Source: Gonapodya prolifera JEL478 (Eukaryota > Monoblepharomycota > Monoblepharidomycetes > Monoblepharidales > Gonapodyaceae). From it: a DNA stretch of 64,000 nucleotides. The stretch covers positions 178,455-242,454 of the forward strand of contig KQ965767.1 in NCBI GenBank assembly GCA_001574975.1, given 5' to 3'. The translations under genes and the position numbers were made by a program. The notes beneath the pieces were generated by a model. That model made no database searches. It worked only from the letters and a program-made list of their open reading frames with translations, and was not told the origin of the DNA. Each line of letters starts with the position of its first letter. The first letter of the stretch is position 1. Positions 32,958-44,700 of this stretch are shown piece after piece.

Positions 32958-33535
32958 ATGATAGCATCTTCATCTGAAGGCGTTTTCGACAAGCTTTGGT
33001 ACGAACTCAAGTCACGTACTGACCAATTCACTCGCTCAAGAAGCGCAATTTGCCTTGACGCTTTCATCGATCCTCGTATTCTTCCCTGCTCGCACTCATT
33101 CTGTCACGACTGCCTCGCTCAGCTCCTTCGATCGAACAGTCGGAGGCAAGCGAGCTCTAGCTCGAATCCCGCAATCAAATTCCCGCTTTGCAAGAAGCAA
33201 TCTTCCCTTCCTAGTGGAAACGTGAATGTCTTGCCCCGGAACCTGACCGCCCGATCCATTGCGGACCATCTTTGCAAACACCGGTCGGCCTTTCAGAAAT
33301 GGCGCGAGACCGGGAACCTCAACATATCGGAACTGAAGGAGACGTTGATCGTATGTCAACGTAAATGGCTTCAAGGCAGGAGCCTCCGTTCCTCTTTGGT
33401 AGCGTCGCCTTCAAAGTGGTCGCGGTAGGAGGACTTGCTCTGGCGGCGGGAGCCGTGGGCTATGCGGTCGGCGCACGCCAGCAAACGGACATTGATGCTC
33501 ACAGGGAAAGGGAGATGTCGTCGCTCGAGCGCTGA
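32958..33535 (+). pseudogene. Paralogue of the RING-TM gene, degenerate
   Basis: It aligns with the RING gene at 31039: a start MIASSSEGVFDKL, an intron (GTACGA to AGAAG), then CAICLDAFIDPRILPCSHSF, CHDCLAQLLRSN, a C-terminal SRQEPPFLFGSVAFKVVAVG and LALAAGAVGYAVGARQQ. The last zinc pair reads FPLCKKQ instead of CPICKRQ, so one zinc ligand is lost. The acidic linker is mostly gone, and the C-terminal anchor is in a different frame from the RING part, with only a ~25-nt candidate intron between. It probably cannot act as a ligase. Tandem duplication followed by insertion of the TIR element between the copies explains the arrangement. Confidence 0.65.
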
Positions 33536-33737
33536 GTAGCGTCCTGCGGCAGAAGCTTTATCGCTCATAAGTCTTCATTGGAGCCTTCCCAGCATTGATG
33601 GGCTACAGTCTTTCCTTTTTTGCTGATGTTTATCATCAAGTCAGTTAAGTACATCATGCAAGTGAATACTCAGTGCAAATACGTCCTTAAGTCATTCGCT
33701 GAACACACCCCACTCGTCCCATTCAATTCGTCCTTTC

Positions 33738-34889
33738 TCACACTTCCGTCATACCCTTCGCCCCACCCAAAATAAACCCAGCGATCTTCGCGCCAACGTG
33801 CAGATCATCCACTGGTAAGTAAATTCTTTCCCTTACAGCCGAAGCGGCGACGCCCTCCAGCTCGTGGTCCTCGGATGCGAGGATGTGGTCGACGATGGAA
33901 GCGATCTTTGGGAGGAGAGATAGGTACTGAGAAAGGAGTCGTTCGAGTTTGAAACAAACGTGTGCTTACGTGATGAGAGGAATTCCGGGTGGCCCTGAAG
34001 GCTCAAGCACCGGTCCCCAACAATCTGAGCTTGGTTTGGTACTCTGTCATTCGAGAGTAGGAGGGAAAATCCTGGTGCACGTATAACAACGCAAGTCCAA
34101 TCTCGCCCAAGATCTGGCTTTCAAACTGCCCTGCGACCATAGCCCACTCTCCCAACCTCCCTCCATCCTGCCGACTTTCCCCCGAACGCCTCTGCGATTG
34201 GTTGATGTCCAAAACACATTCCGACAAACCGCGTGCGCTCGTAGTTGTCCCGGATGAACTGCTTCAGGTCTTGGATCCAGGGGTCGCTGTCGAACGCGTT
34301 TGAGCGGGATCCATCAATGATGCAGGCATCGTAGGACCGTACTTGGTCAGGTGAGGGGAGGGCACCGCGAAGGCAGGTTTGGAAGGTGTCGAACGAGAAG
34401 GAAAGCTGCGGTGTGGAAAGTGCTTTGCTAAAGATTCGCGGAAAAGACGTGAGTACCTGGTGGAGCGAACGGTCGGTTTGTCGTGGTCAGCAATCGGCGC
34501 AAAACGAAGTACGCCAGAGCATGTACACGCTGAACACACCAGTCAATCGAAGACTCAAGTTATTTTTCCTCCTCTGACGTCGTCGGATTGCACACCAAAA
34601 TTGCAATTCGCGCAATGGTGGGGGAAGCGTACGCGCGCCCTGCGTACTCCACCCGGACGGCGTCGTTCGCTCCCTGTGGGGCGGATTCGAGGAGATTGGC
34701 TTCGTGCGATGCAACGCTGCTGCCTGGTATGGTGGTCACGAGCTTGGTTTGATGGTTTGATGGGGGCGACTCTTTTGAAGTGCTCAAGTTTTTCCGGGTT
34801 TGCCACAAACACCGTTTGAGCGTGAAACTCAGCACGGCACGCAGCCAGAACCGTGAAAGGTTAATTTTCGTTGATGCAATGGTCGCCAT
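33738..34889 (-). pseudogene. Class I glutamine amidotransferase-like (GATase1) gene, frame-shifted
   Basis: The conserved core is clear: SYDACIIDGSRSNAFDSDPW, then RDNYERTRFVGMCFGHQPIA with the nucleophile elbow G-M-C-F-G-H-Q, then EAFGGKSAGWREVGR. Later LSLQGHPEF carries the catalytic His-x-Glu. The end (KIASIVDHILASEDHELEGV to GFILGGAKGMTEV, stop at 33738) is normal for the family. RIAILVC near 34590 resembles the first strand. Between GWREVGR and GHPEF the sequence changes frame at least twice (about 34140 and 34070) without introns. Such single-domain GATases (yeast YLR126C-like) have uncertain substrates. The true start was not found; 34889 is the first Met of the open frame. Confidence 0.6.
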
Positions 34890-35427
34890 ACACGCTTGGG
34901 CGCCACAAAGAGTGGCCCCGAGAGTTGCGAAAATGCCAAGTCACTTCTCGTGGTGGACACTGACTTGTCCATCTTCTCGACGAAACAAGGGTCGAATTTG
35001 AGTCCCTCGAGCACCCCACAATAGATTTAGCACCGGCATTACATCTCAGCTCAATAACACTCATCAGAACGACTTTGATGTGGCGCCAAACCGTCCAAAA
35101 AACATTCTAAAAGCATTCATCTTGAACTATGGTTATGAAGTCTTGCTGAATTAAATTGAGGCACCGTTCAGATGCATTCTCGACGTGGCCTCCCCATTCA
35201 CACTTCATATTCATTCTGGCTGCAATTTTACAACATTTTTTAACAATTTTATGTTGGAAAAATGGGTGAAATGCCATCTCCAAAATTGCTTTCGTTGCGC
35301 AAGCTTGCTATGGCACAGCAGCGCATGCTCTCGAAACACCCAAAACACACTCATAAAAAGCTTCAAGGCTCCACGATCGAGACAGCCAACGCACCCAATT
35401 CAGCCTTTCTGACCTCGCAGATTCTCC
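34890..35427. other. Divergent promoter region of the GATase-like and NmrA-like genes
   Basis: No gene seen. 35100-35260 is AT-rich and contains no open frame of note. Confidence 0.45.
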
Positions 35428-36956
35428 ATGTCAACGGAAAACAAAATTCTAGGTTTGTTGGAGACGTCTCTGTGGCCTCCGTGAGGACCGAATATCAATC
35501 GTTCACCCTCATTCACCTCTCCTGTCCCCGCTTCCCCACCACGCAGTCACGGGCGCAACCGGGAAAATTGGACAGCACCTTCTCAAGTTGCTCGATGGCA
35601 CGGTACGTCTCCGCTCTTTGCTCCTTGTTTCACCTGGTCTCAGGTCTCATTCCGTCTCCCTCGGCGATCGCGTTTGCAGGGCGCCAGCGTCACGGCCTTT
35701 GTTCGAAGCCCTGATAAAGTCGCATCGCTCGGTTTAAAAACCGTGAAAGCAGCCAAGGGAAATCTGGACGATGTGAAAGAGTGGACAGCTGGTGAGTTGC
35801 GCAATCGGCGAGGCGCGGGGACGACCCTCTCACTCAAACGCTTACCATCTCTGCTCTTGCGCATTTACTAATTCTTAATCTCCCCCAGCCGTCGCCGGAC
35901 ACACCCATCTGTTCCTCCTCACAACGGACCCGTCCAGCGAACCTGGCCTCGTTCGCGCAGCCATTTCGGCGTCTCCGTCGCTCGCGCACATTGTCAAGCT
36001 CTCGTGTATCGGAGCGGACGCATCTGGAGCGGAGCCGGGCACATTCATGCAGCAGCATGGCGCGGCCGAACAAGAGATCGCGCAGGTCGTAAAGGAAAGT
36101 GGGAAGTCGGTTGTGGTGACGCATTTGAGGTACGTCGAAGAAATCAGATGTGTGTTGCGTCAGTCCGCTGCTGGGGGACCGGAATCGCAACGCGTACGTG
36201 TACAAACATATATTGACGACCACGTTCTTTGACACGACGCACGGTTTCGGGTTCAGGCCACACGACTTCATGGAAAACATCTTCTCCCAACTTGGGACCA
36301 TTAAATCGCAGTCCACGTTCTACGGTGCCTACAGCGACGCGGCCATTGCGTCCATCTCCGCCCGTGACATTGCAGCGGTAGCTGCTGCCATTCTCACTTC
36401 GGCGGAGAAGGATAGGGCGAAGTTCGCGAATCTCGGGTTCACTATCACGGGTGAGGGATCCGTTTCATCTTTTTTCGAGGTTAGCTGCCGCACCGTCTTC
36501 ATGGCTGATCGCTCAACAACCTCAGGTCCGGCCGCACTCACCCTACCGGACCGGTGCAAAGTTATATCGAAAGTCATTGGAAAGGAGGTTCAGTACGTGG
36601 ACGTAGGAGACGCCGCACTTGTGAAAGTAAGGTCGTAAAAAAAATTATCTGAGTTGGCGTCGATCATTGATAATTCCACTGTGTGGCCGCACTCCCCACC
36701 TGTAGAGTCTGGAGCCCCATGTCGGACCTCGAATCGCGTATCTCTTGAATCATTTGACGCAGTGGTACCGGTGAGTTTATGCTTCCAATGGTATCGGGCC
36801 TGAGCTTGGTAGTCGTAAACGACATGACGTATTCACCATCACAGATTGCACCTCGTGAACAATAAGTGGGTCACAGGCAACGTGGAGATCATCACCGGCC
36901 AGAAGCCTCAGTCTTGGGAGGAGTTCCTGGTTGAGAATCGGGCGGCTTTTAACTAG
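35428..36956 (+). CDS. NmrA-like NAD(P)-binding protein
   Basis: Eight exons with consistent phases: 35428-35452, 35548-35603, 35680-35791, 35889-36129, 36257-36450, 36526-36626, 36706-36770, 36845-36956; 274 residues. The Rossmann start MSTENKILVTGATGKIGQHL has the G-x-x-G-x-x-G motif; TAFVRSPDKVASLGLKTVKA, HLFLLTTDP, HIVKLSCIGAD and THLRPHDFMENIFSQLGTIK follow the atypical SDR/NmrA pattern. YGAYSDAAIASISARDIAAV and GPAALTLPDRCKVISKVIG fit QOR2/NmrA-type proteins such as bacterial YtfG. These act as redox sensors or quinone/oxidoreductases; which applies here is not known. The first exon is only 25 nt, and its donor (GTTTGT) is non-consensus but rebuilds the Rossmann motif exactly. Confidence 0.85.
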
Positions 36957-37241
36957 GTCGCAATTGTGCAGCCATGATCGATTAGTTAGTGCAGAGGACG
37001 TGCAGTATGTCATAGCTGTGAATTCCAAAATATAGCTTCTTTTTGTTTTTGTGAATTGTGAAACAATGTACTCTGTGAACAATGTCATCACTGTACATAT
37101 CCCACTTGTTCCATAAGTCTCTCCATTGGATCAAGGCCCACTCGTCGCACTTTTCTTTTGCCTTTCAACTGATCCACAGACATCGCAATCCGGTCTCAAT
37201 CCTACTTATCCGCTAGTCTTTACCTTCAAAAGCCTCGCCAA
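36957..37241. other. Short intergenic spacer
   Basis: 3' UTR of the NmrA-like gene and promoter of the next gene. Nothing else seen. Confidence 0.4.
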
Positions 37242-38880
37242 TGCTCAAACCTCCTACAGACGAAAAGAGATCTGCCAGTGTGCGATATTCAGCAACAGCA
37301 GGTTCTGTCTCGACGCCTGCCGCTGGTCGCACACTATCACTCAAAGCCGTAATTCTCATTCTGGTGATGCTCAAGTGAGCTGCCTGCGTTTGTGCCGAAT
37401 GATATGTCGCACTGGAAATCATAATTTAAACTCGTCCCCCCACCAACGTCCCCAACCGATCGGACCCACCCAATGCATCTCCGTCGTTGCGATCATCACC
37501 GTTTCTATCAGTAGAGTGACGAACAGCTACACGGTGTCCAGCGTGATATCGGCGATTGAGGCAAAGTCAACTGATGATCTGCCTACTTACATGGGGAGCA
37601 TAAATCCGCATCGCCTGTTCGCTGTGCAGCGTCCGCGAGCATCAAAGAACTTGCCTGAGCACGACAGAGGGAGTCAAGCATTCGCATCGTGTCTGCGATC
37701 GGTGAGTCTCCCCTCCGTTTCTGACCGAAACACATTCATACATTCCCCACAGAATCATTTCTCAACCAGGTAACGCCTAGTGGTTTCCCTGCTCACGTCA
37801 CACACCTCACTCTCTCTCCCCCTCACTTCAGTCATCCGACACCGTCTCAGCCCTCGCATCCGGCTTCGCCACCGGCCGGGTGAAAGTACAGGATACAGAA
37901 AACCTTGTCGCGTTCTTTTAAGAGACCACCTCAACCGTGGGACTTAAAGATTGTCTTTGTATTCTCCGGACCTCGAGGTCGATGGATCCACTCAAGTACT
38001 CGCCATTAATTTCACCGGGTCACCCCAACCCTCCCAGAAAAAAATCCTCAGTTCCTTCGACCCCTCCATCATCTACTGGACGGGTCTCTACCGAACACCC
38101 GACAATACGACGTACCTGCAGTACGTCTGGGTCGCGGGCGTTAATGTCGACCCTTCAAAGTGCCCGCGCAAGTGTCCGAATGCGGTCTCTACCATGATCT
38201 CATCAGGTGAGTTCTGATATTCAAGATTGGATTCAACACCTGTAGTGATCGCTGACCTTCATGTCGCTACCTCTTTCTGGCCGGTTGTTCCAGCCTGCGC
38301 CGTCGCCGTCATTATAAGCTTGATCTCTCTCCTCTACGTAGGCACGTATGTTTGTCGAGAACCCCTTGGCGGCTATTCTGGGATGCAGAAAGCCACGAAA
38401 GTGAGTGTCAAGTCCGTTGTATTGTTACAATGTCAAGGAGTCATGGGTCTAAAACAAATCCGAATGTTCCCCGTAATTTGACTTTTCGTCAGTACGCGAC
38501 GGATCGACGAAACGTACCTCCGCCATCACGGAAATCAATCAAACGCAGCTAAATTTTGTGAACATGCTCAAGGTGTTCGCGGAGGCTATTCAGCGTGAGT
38601 GATGCGGGGACATCATGTTTGTCCGTCTGGTTAGAAGCACACAGCCTGTTTCTTCCTCGCGAACCCGCTGCGCCCCCATATCACCTCGACAACAGGAAAC
38701 AAGGCCCTAGCCCGGGTCAGCCACAAATAAGGAGCATCTACCTCCGCTGCCCTGGGCGATGCGAGCCTGTCGGCGTCGCAGTCGCAGTCTCAGGCTGCTG
38801 GTCTTCCTCCGGTATCAATCACGACCAGTGCTTTGATGTCGGTGGCCCGGCCAGGGGACGGAGCCCCGTGAGATGTGCGG
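37242..38880 (+). CDS. Predicted two-TM membrane protein with an external sensor-like region, incomplete model
   Basis: The first exon reads MLKPPTDEKRSASVRYSATA and ends in LKAVILILVMLK before GTGAGC. The next coding pieces are ISVVAIITVSISRVTNSYTV and SSVISAIEAKSTDDLPT, then LEVDGSTQVLAINFTGSPQP, IIYWTGLYRTPDNTTYLQYV and VNVDPSKCPRKCPN, a second helix FWPVVPACAVAVIISLISLL, and finally ITEINQTQLNFVNMLKVFAE. A TM helix, a ~200-residue external part and a second TM followed by a helical linker is the layout of dCache-type receptors (adenylate/guanylate cyclases, kinases). No catalytic domain follows before 39 kb, so the gene may be truncated or encode a small receptor. Exon joins were only partly resolved. 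Confidence 0.4.
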
Positions 38881-39090
38881 TTGGGGCATGAGATCGTGGG
38901 GCAGTGAATGCTCGGGTTGGGGGACCTACAGCGGAGTGCTTTACCTATTTGTGCTATGTCATTACAAGGCATTCTGGAATTCGGACTAGCCTGCTGATCT
39001 GGGTTGAACCCGCGAAAATATCACCGTGGATAGCACGCTCAAAGTATTTGAGCTCAATGAGTCCGCTTTATTGCTTATTTTTCAAAGCAT

Positions 39091-40250
39091 TCACGACCCT
39101 GTATCCACGTGATTCTGTAACGTGTTGAGCATGCCACAAAGAAGAACTTGCCCGGCGCCCGAATTCAACTCGTCCGAAAGCCATTCAAACAAAAGTACTT
39201 TGACTCGCTTTCCAACTTTCTTATCCATGTGCTCAGCAGCAAACTTGTTGTACACGACCTTGGAAACAGCAAAAAAGGGCAGAGATGGTTGACATGTTGG
39301 AAGTACTTGTGCAAAGTAGGTAGTGTCCAAGTGAATCCATTAATGTCATCTATGGAAAGCGCCCTCAGGTTTGGGCAGAATGAATGGAGGTTGCTTGGAT
39401 CATGAAAAAAGTTTCCTGAATCGACAACACTCTCGCCCAATCCCAACCCTGTCAGATTTAGTCCAACTCCGCGCAAAATCGACGTGCACTGAGTCAAGGT
39501 CGCGTTATCGATTTCAATTACCAAGGTTCGGAGTTTGGGCATCGTAGAAGAAGCTAGCAGCGTCGTGCATTCGTCGACATATGCTTCCTTAACAAAATCG
39601 ACGCTGAGCCAATGCAGACTGCAAAGTCATTCAACTAAAACAGTTTTGCAATACGGGTTGACGTGAGCACTTACCTTTTGGATTGTGTAAACTTTGCAAG
39701 AACTTCTGGCTTGGGATCATCCGGAGTCAGTGTTTGTAGTGCAGGAGGTACAACATAATCCTCCCAAATATTGGCTTCCCGCAGCGTAAGATGTCGTAAC
39801 GATGCCGATAAAAGTTTAATGAAGCGAATTTCAAAGCATTCCAGGACCAAAGTGTCCATTTTAAGGGAATGTTCCAGCAGATAGTGAGTTCCCTCAGGGT
39901 CGTCCGCATCCAAGAGTAACCAAGAACTGGCAGCGATGTGACAAGAGATGGATCCATTCAAGCGACCATCGTGGCAAATATCGTTATGCGGTTTCCTTCA
40001 AACTTCCATTCCTTTGCGGATTTACTTCCGTGACGAAGAGCAGGTATATGCGTGGTATAATCGTAGTGAAGGTCAGTTTCGAATATCTCCACCCTTTGAT
40101 GGTTGCCAGTTGGCGCTTTTCAACCGACATCCCCTGCATTGCGACGGACTGCCGAATATATGCGTCGCCGATGCGGAGAATCTTTTAAAGCTCAGGAAAA
40201 GCCTGATTGTACCATCCCTTGCTACTATTCGATTAGCGACGGTTCATTGA
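39091..40250 (-). pseudogene. F-box/LRR-like gene, probably frame-shifted
   Basis: Leucine-rich segments run on the minus strand: FIKLLSASLRHLTLREANIW (about 39790), MPKLRTLVIEIDNATLTQ, GVGLNLTGLGLGESVVDSGN, LHSFCPNLRALSIDDINGFT, and then, in another frame, FAVSKVVYNKFAAEHMDKKV and ending GQVLLCGMLNTLQNHVDTGS at 39091. A normal intron (GTAAGT donor after FTQSKR at about 39675) separates the first two parts. The frame change near 39290 has no intron to explain it. The 5' end with any F-box was not found. Compare the decayed F-box gene at 29650-30920. Confidence 0.45.
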
Positions 40251-40753
40251 TGGGACGGTGATTTGTGCTCACCACACGGATGTTGATTCTGCGAGGGTTT
40301 GCTGATCCATGAACGTGAATACCAGAGCCAGGATTTCCTTTATACCCAGCGCGGCTGTTGATGGGACCATAATCGCTCTTGTAATTCGAATTCACAGTTC
40401 AGTCCTCCGGCACGTGTGCCATATTTGTTGTGTGCATTGGCCCGCTCTTTCCGCACCCTGTCATGGATCCATCTGCCTATTGACTTGACAAGTTTCGCAA
40501 TTGAGACAGGGGAAGTGTATCTGTGTGGAATTCAAACAGGAAAGTCGGACTCTATCAATCTGTGTTGAGCCCCCCCGGCAGCAATTCTGATCACATTGGT
40601 CCACACTCGTGACACAAAAATGCCTTGAAATGTCATGTATCGAAAAAGTGAAGTGCCGTCGTGTCCGCAGCCCCACCCAACACTCACCAAGGAACGGTAC
40701 GAAACACCGACGATCGCCCTCCCAAGAGCGCAGACTCAGGCACAAAGCGTACG
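40251..40753. other. Intergenic stretch
   Basis: Upstream region shared by the F-box/LRR-like gene (minus) and the RING/acidic gene (plus). A minus-strand frame of 256 codons (40461-41231) covers this region but is an antisense by-product of the purine-rich coding tract to the right. Confidence 0.45.
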
Positions 40754-43108
40754 ATGCTGAGTGCACAGCAGATCCGGAGGGGCAGAGACGGAAGGGACGG
40801 CAGAGACGGCGACAGAGTGCGCAGGGAGGGAGAGAGGGCGGGAGAGAGGCGGGCGGAGCGGAGGGAGAAGGGGAAGGGCGAGAGGGAGAAGAGAGAGACG
40901 GAGAGAGAACGGGAGGCGGGAGGGGACAGGGGGCGGGACCGGGGAAGAAGCGGGGAGCGGACGAGGGACGAGGCGGGCAGTGTGAGAGCGGGCGCGAGGA
41001 CGAGCGACATGGAAAAAGGCGAGGATCCGCGACACAAGAAGCGAAACGAGTGGCGAGTGGCCGAGACCGCGGGTACCAGCAGCGGAGGGAGGGGGCGACA
41101 CGCACACATGACAACATCAGGAGCACCAACACCAGTACTTGTGCAGCCTGTACCACGCCCGACTCCCCTCGCACTCCCCACCGACACGCCATCCCGCCCA
41201 CGCTCGCATTCGCGCACACGCATGTCGCCACGATCGCTCTCCCCCCCTGACTCCACCTCCGCGCACTCGCAACTCTCGTCCGTCTCGCTCGCGTCGCTTC
41301 TCAAGAAGCGCACGGGACAGCTCGCACGACTGGATTCAAAGCACACAATTGCACGGGCACAGATCGAGACGCTCAGGGCGGAACTCGCGCTGTCGAAATC
41401 GAGTATCGACTTGGCCAACTCACGGGAGACGTCGCTGGCAACGGAAGTGGCGGCGTTGAGGGAGTCGGTCGCCAAACTTTCCAAGGTCGTCAAGGGTGTT
41501 GCATCAGGTGAGCACTTCATTCTTCTGTCGGAGGGGTGGGGGCTGGGGGTGGGGAGACGTGCGGTCGTGAGATCGCCTTGCCCGTCTTTTGGACTGATCG
41601 ACGTTGGCGAGAATCGAAAGAGTCCCTGGAATTGTTGTTATCTTTGGATCGAATAACGGTATACATGCCTTCTCACTGACTTTCTCTGGGATTGCTTCCC
41701 GAATCCCCACCCCCCAACCCTCCATGCAGACCTCGAATGCCCCATCTGCCAAGACCTCCTCGTCCACCCGCACACCACACCCTGTGGACACACATTCTGC
41801 CTCCCGTGCGTACACTCCTGGCTTGCCTCTCAGAACCCCTCGCCTCCCTCCCCGTCCACGTACGACCCCACACGGCGCCCCACATGCCCCTCGTGCCGGG
41901 CCGTCTTACCTTGGAAAGCACCTGCAGTCCGGAACAGGGCGCTGGAGAGTGTGGTCAAGGAGGTCCTCCAGGGCGGGGCGGATGCCCATGGAAGGGGGTG
42001 GGAGGAGAACGCGTGGAGGGAGCGAGTCGGGGACGTGGAGGGTGTCGTTGAGGAGGATGGTAAGGTCGTGTGGCCAAAAGTACGTCTTCTTGTTCTGCCT
42101 TACTTGGGGCAAACATCTCTCATCGAGTACTCGCAATCTCCAGCGCCCCTCCCGCCGCTCCGCCCACGAGGATCTCGACGACATTCCTGCAATGCTGCAC
42201 GCCCGTGCCGCCGAGTTGTTCATGTTGGCCGCCGGGGGTGGCGATGCGCCGTCGTCTTCGTCTTCGTCGTCATCCTCGTCCTCCGCAGAGACGGAATCGG
42301 ATGCCGATGATGCCCAGTCAGAGAGCGAGGAGAGCGAGAATTCTGACGAGCATGACTCGATTTCGGAAGCCTCATACGACCTCGAAGATCGAGAACTGCA
42401 TGAGGACGATGACTTTGACGAGGAGGACGTGGTGGACCTGTATGACCTCCGCAGGTTCCTGAACGGGCACGAGTTGGTGGGTGATGGCGGGATAAACTCG
42501 GACCCGGAGGGCAGCGGGGACGAGAGTTTGTTCAGTATGGAGGACGGGGACAGTGAGGAGGACCGGGGCGAGCACGAGCAACGATTCCGATTGGGATCTG
42601 CGGTGCATACGCAGATTCCACGCGGACTGATCCCGGACGTACCCATGGATACGGGGTCGGAACCTGAGCCGGAGTCGGATGGTGATGGAGATGCGATGGA
42701 TGAGTTTAGCACGTTGGTGAGGCGGGCGGGTGGTGCTGGGATAGAGGATGGAGAAGGAGAGGTGCATGAGGATGCTGACGGAGATGTGGAAATGAGTGGT
42801 GCGGAGACCGGGGATGGGGGCGTTGCGATGGTGAGTTCTGTTGTGAAGTGTCGGGACGCAAAACTCACGAGTCAGCAACACTCCAAATGCAGCACCCCCG
42901 TACACACGTCACGTACTCGTCGTCCTCATCTTTTACGTCGTCATCCTCTTCGGACGCTGAAGGGGAACAAGAAGTTTCATCGTCAGATGTCACGGACTCG
43001 GAGGAAGACGCAGAAGAAGCGGATGATTCGGCAAGCGAGCCGCCCGAGGAAGTGCCTGTGAGGAGGCGTGTGGTGAGAAGGTGGGATGGGCGGTTTGGGC
43101 GACGGTGA
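40754..43108 (+). CDS. Coiled-coil RING-finger E3 ligase-like protein with arginine-rich head and long acidic tail
   Basis: Four exons with consistent phases: 40754-41507, 41730-42079, 42144-42830, 42893-43108; 668 residues. Residues ~8-80 are an R/E/G/D-rich low-complexity tract (RRGRDGRDGRDGDRVRREGE). A Ser/Pro-rich stretch and a coiled coil (LLKKRTGQLARLDSKHTIAR to ESVAKLSKVVKG) follow. Then comes a clean C3HC4 RING: DLECPICQDLLVHPHTTPCG, HTFCLPCVHSWL and PTCPSCRAVLPWK. The rest is dominated by Ser and Asp/Glu runs with short basic ends (EEVPVRRRVVRRWDGRFGRR). The RING plus acidic tail suggests a nuclear, chromatin-linked ubiquitin ligase, by analogy only. The start is uncertain: the frame is open upstream to 40661, but 40754 is the first ATG. 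Confidence 0.8.
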
Positions 43109-43363
43109 CGGTGGGAGTGTCCGTTGTTGGCGCTGAGAGTAATTGAAGTGTGTTGGCACCGGGGAAGTGTGCTGACATTTGAGGTTGCTAGCAGGCTGCG
43201 ACAATATTATTGATCCATAATCATTCGTCGCTCCCCAAAATCGCACAATTGAGACCGTACCGTGCCTTCGCCGGCTTTTTTGCATTTAATTATCTGCAGA
43301 AATTATTATACACTGCCCGTCCACGCTTATCAGATATCCATATGCAATTCAATCAGCACAATT

Positions 43364-44700
43364 TCAAAGCTGTTCCAAAAGGCCGGCGGCCGTGACAAGG
43401 GCCTCCGACAATCTTTGGATTCCTTTCTTTAATGATACTCCCCTCGCCGCCTTTTCCGCGACATTGTTCGCCGAATCCATTCGAGCCTTTTGCACCTCCA
43501 GCGCACTTGCAGCACCCATCCAATTACTGCCGTGCGCCGAACCCTTCCAGAGCTTCTTCTGTTTGAGCTCCTCAGCAAAGAGCGACAAGAACTTGCCGTC
43601 CTCTTTTACAAGGACTCGCATGATTTCCACCTCTGCTGTCCTGCCATCACAACTTAGTGGTGTGGATGCTCACGGTGGGGTTACAACGACTCCGGTTTCC
43701 ATCTCCATACACTCTGTTTGAGTCGATGTTGAGTTCTTGGGGATGTTCAGCCGTGCGCGAAGATGGCGGTTGAGTGTCGTTGTTTTGAGAAGCAATATTA
43801 GCCGTGCGTTCGGGCATCTTGCCACCGCGTTGACATGCCAGTCTGTACATTATCGAGTCCGATTGCCACTTGTCAGACTTGTCCAAGGCCTTGGCTGCTT
43901 CATTGATGGCCATCTTTGTAACGACATCGCAAGTCTTGGCGCGCTTCGTGGGGGAACGTTTCGATAAGAGGACCAATTTCAAAGCAACTTGCTGCGATAG
44001 AAGTTTCGTTCGGACTGCTTCGATCCCATTACGGGCTTCATTAAGTTCGCTTTCGAGCTTTGTGGCCAAAAAATCATGACGGCCACGTCGAAGCTTTCCA
44101 AATCGTACGAACCAGAACATTCTTTTCGCATTCTCTTTCAAGGCTATCCGCGATGCTGATTTCCTGAGCCCCTTGATGCTGCAAGGTCTGCCTCGATCCC
44201 GAACACCTTGCACCTGAAGGTTTACGATAGTTTCGTTACAGTGTTGAGCGTGAACAGAAACGTGCTCCAAAGCTGCGGCTTGACAGGCGAACATGTCGAC
44301 GAGATCGCTATGCGCCAAAATGGTGTCCTGTAACCGTTCTTCAAGCTAAGGTTGGAAAGGGTGTGAGGCTCTGAGGGGTTCTTACGTCAACAAATAGATG
44401 TCACAAACCTCTTGATTGGTGCTACATTTCTTCTCGAGCAGTTCAACGGTCTTTTTCAGCTCAAGACTCTCCGCTCCGAGTTGATCGTGCAACATAGCCG
44501 TCTTTTTTGACACATCGTCGAGTTCCTCCTGCTTGCAGTGAGCAAGCGCCGAAAGATATTTTCAGGGCGATTGATTGGCGGCGACAGCTAATGGCCAAGT
44601 TGTGATGAGCGTTGTGGTACTGGCGGAGCTGAACCCGGAGCTTCATAAGCAAGGTACGTGTTATACGGACCGGTTTGTGCTGAATGAGGACTAGTCGTTT
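43364..44700 (-). CDS. Tandem coiled-coil/LWKG-tail family, copy 1 (minus)
   Basis: Read leftward: a coiled-coil exon (LHDQLGAESLELKKTVELLE, ending before GTTTGT), then LEERLQDTILAHSDLVDMFA and HCNETIVNLQVQGVRDRG with further basic/helical sequence to RSRCNPT, a 45-nt intron (GTGAGC to ACAGAG), then VEIMRVLVKEDGKFLSLFAE and ELKQKKLWKGSAHGSNWMGA, ending at 43364. The KEDGKF...ELKxKxLWKGSxHGxxW tail is shared with copies 2, 4 and 5. The N-terminal half is more diverged than in the others. The 5' end, perhaps up to 45031, is unresolved. No known domain recognised. Confidence 0.5.

Noticed and set aside
40461-41520. Minus-strand frames of 256 and 278 codons (Pro/Ser/Arg-rich)
   Set aside because: They are by-products of the purine-rich, stop-poor coding tract of the plus-strand RING gene; no motif or splice context.
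41906-42868. A 320-codon minus-strand Ser-rich frame
   Set aside because: It is the complement of the GAG/GAC/TCG-rich acidic tail of the RING gene, which is in phase with its other exons.
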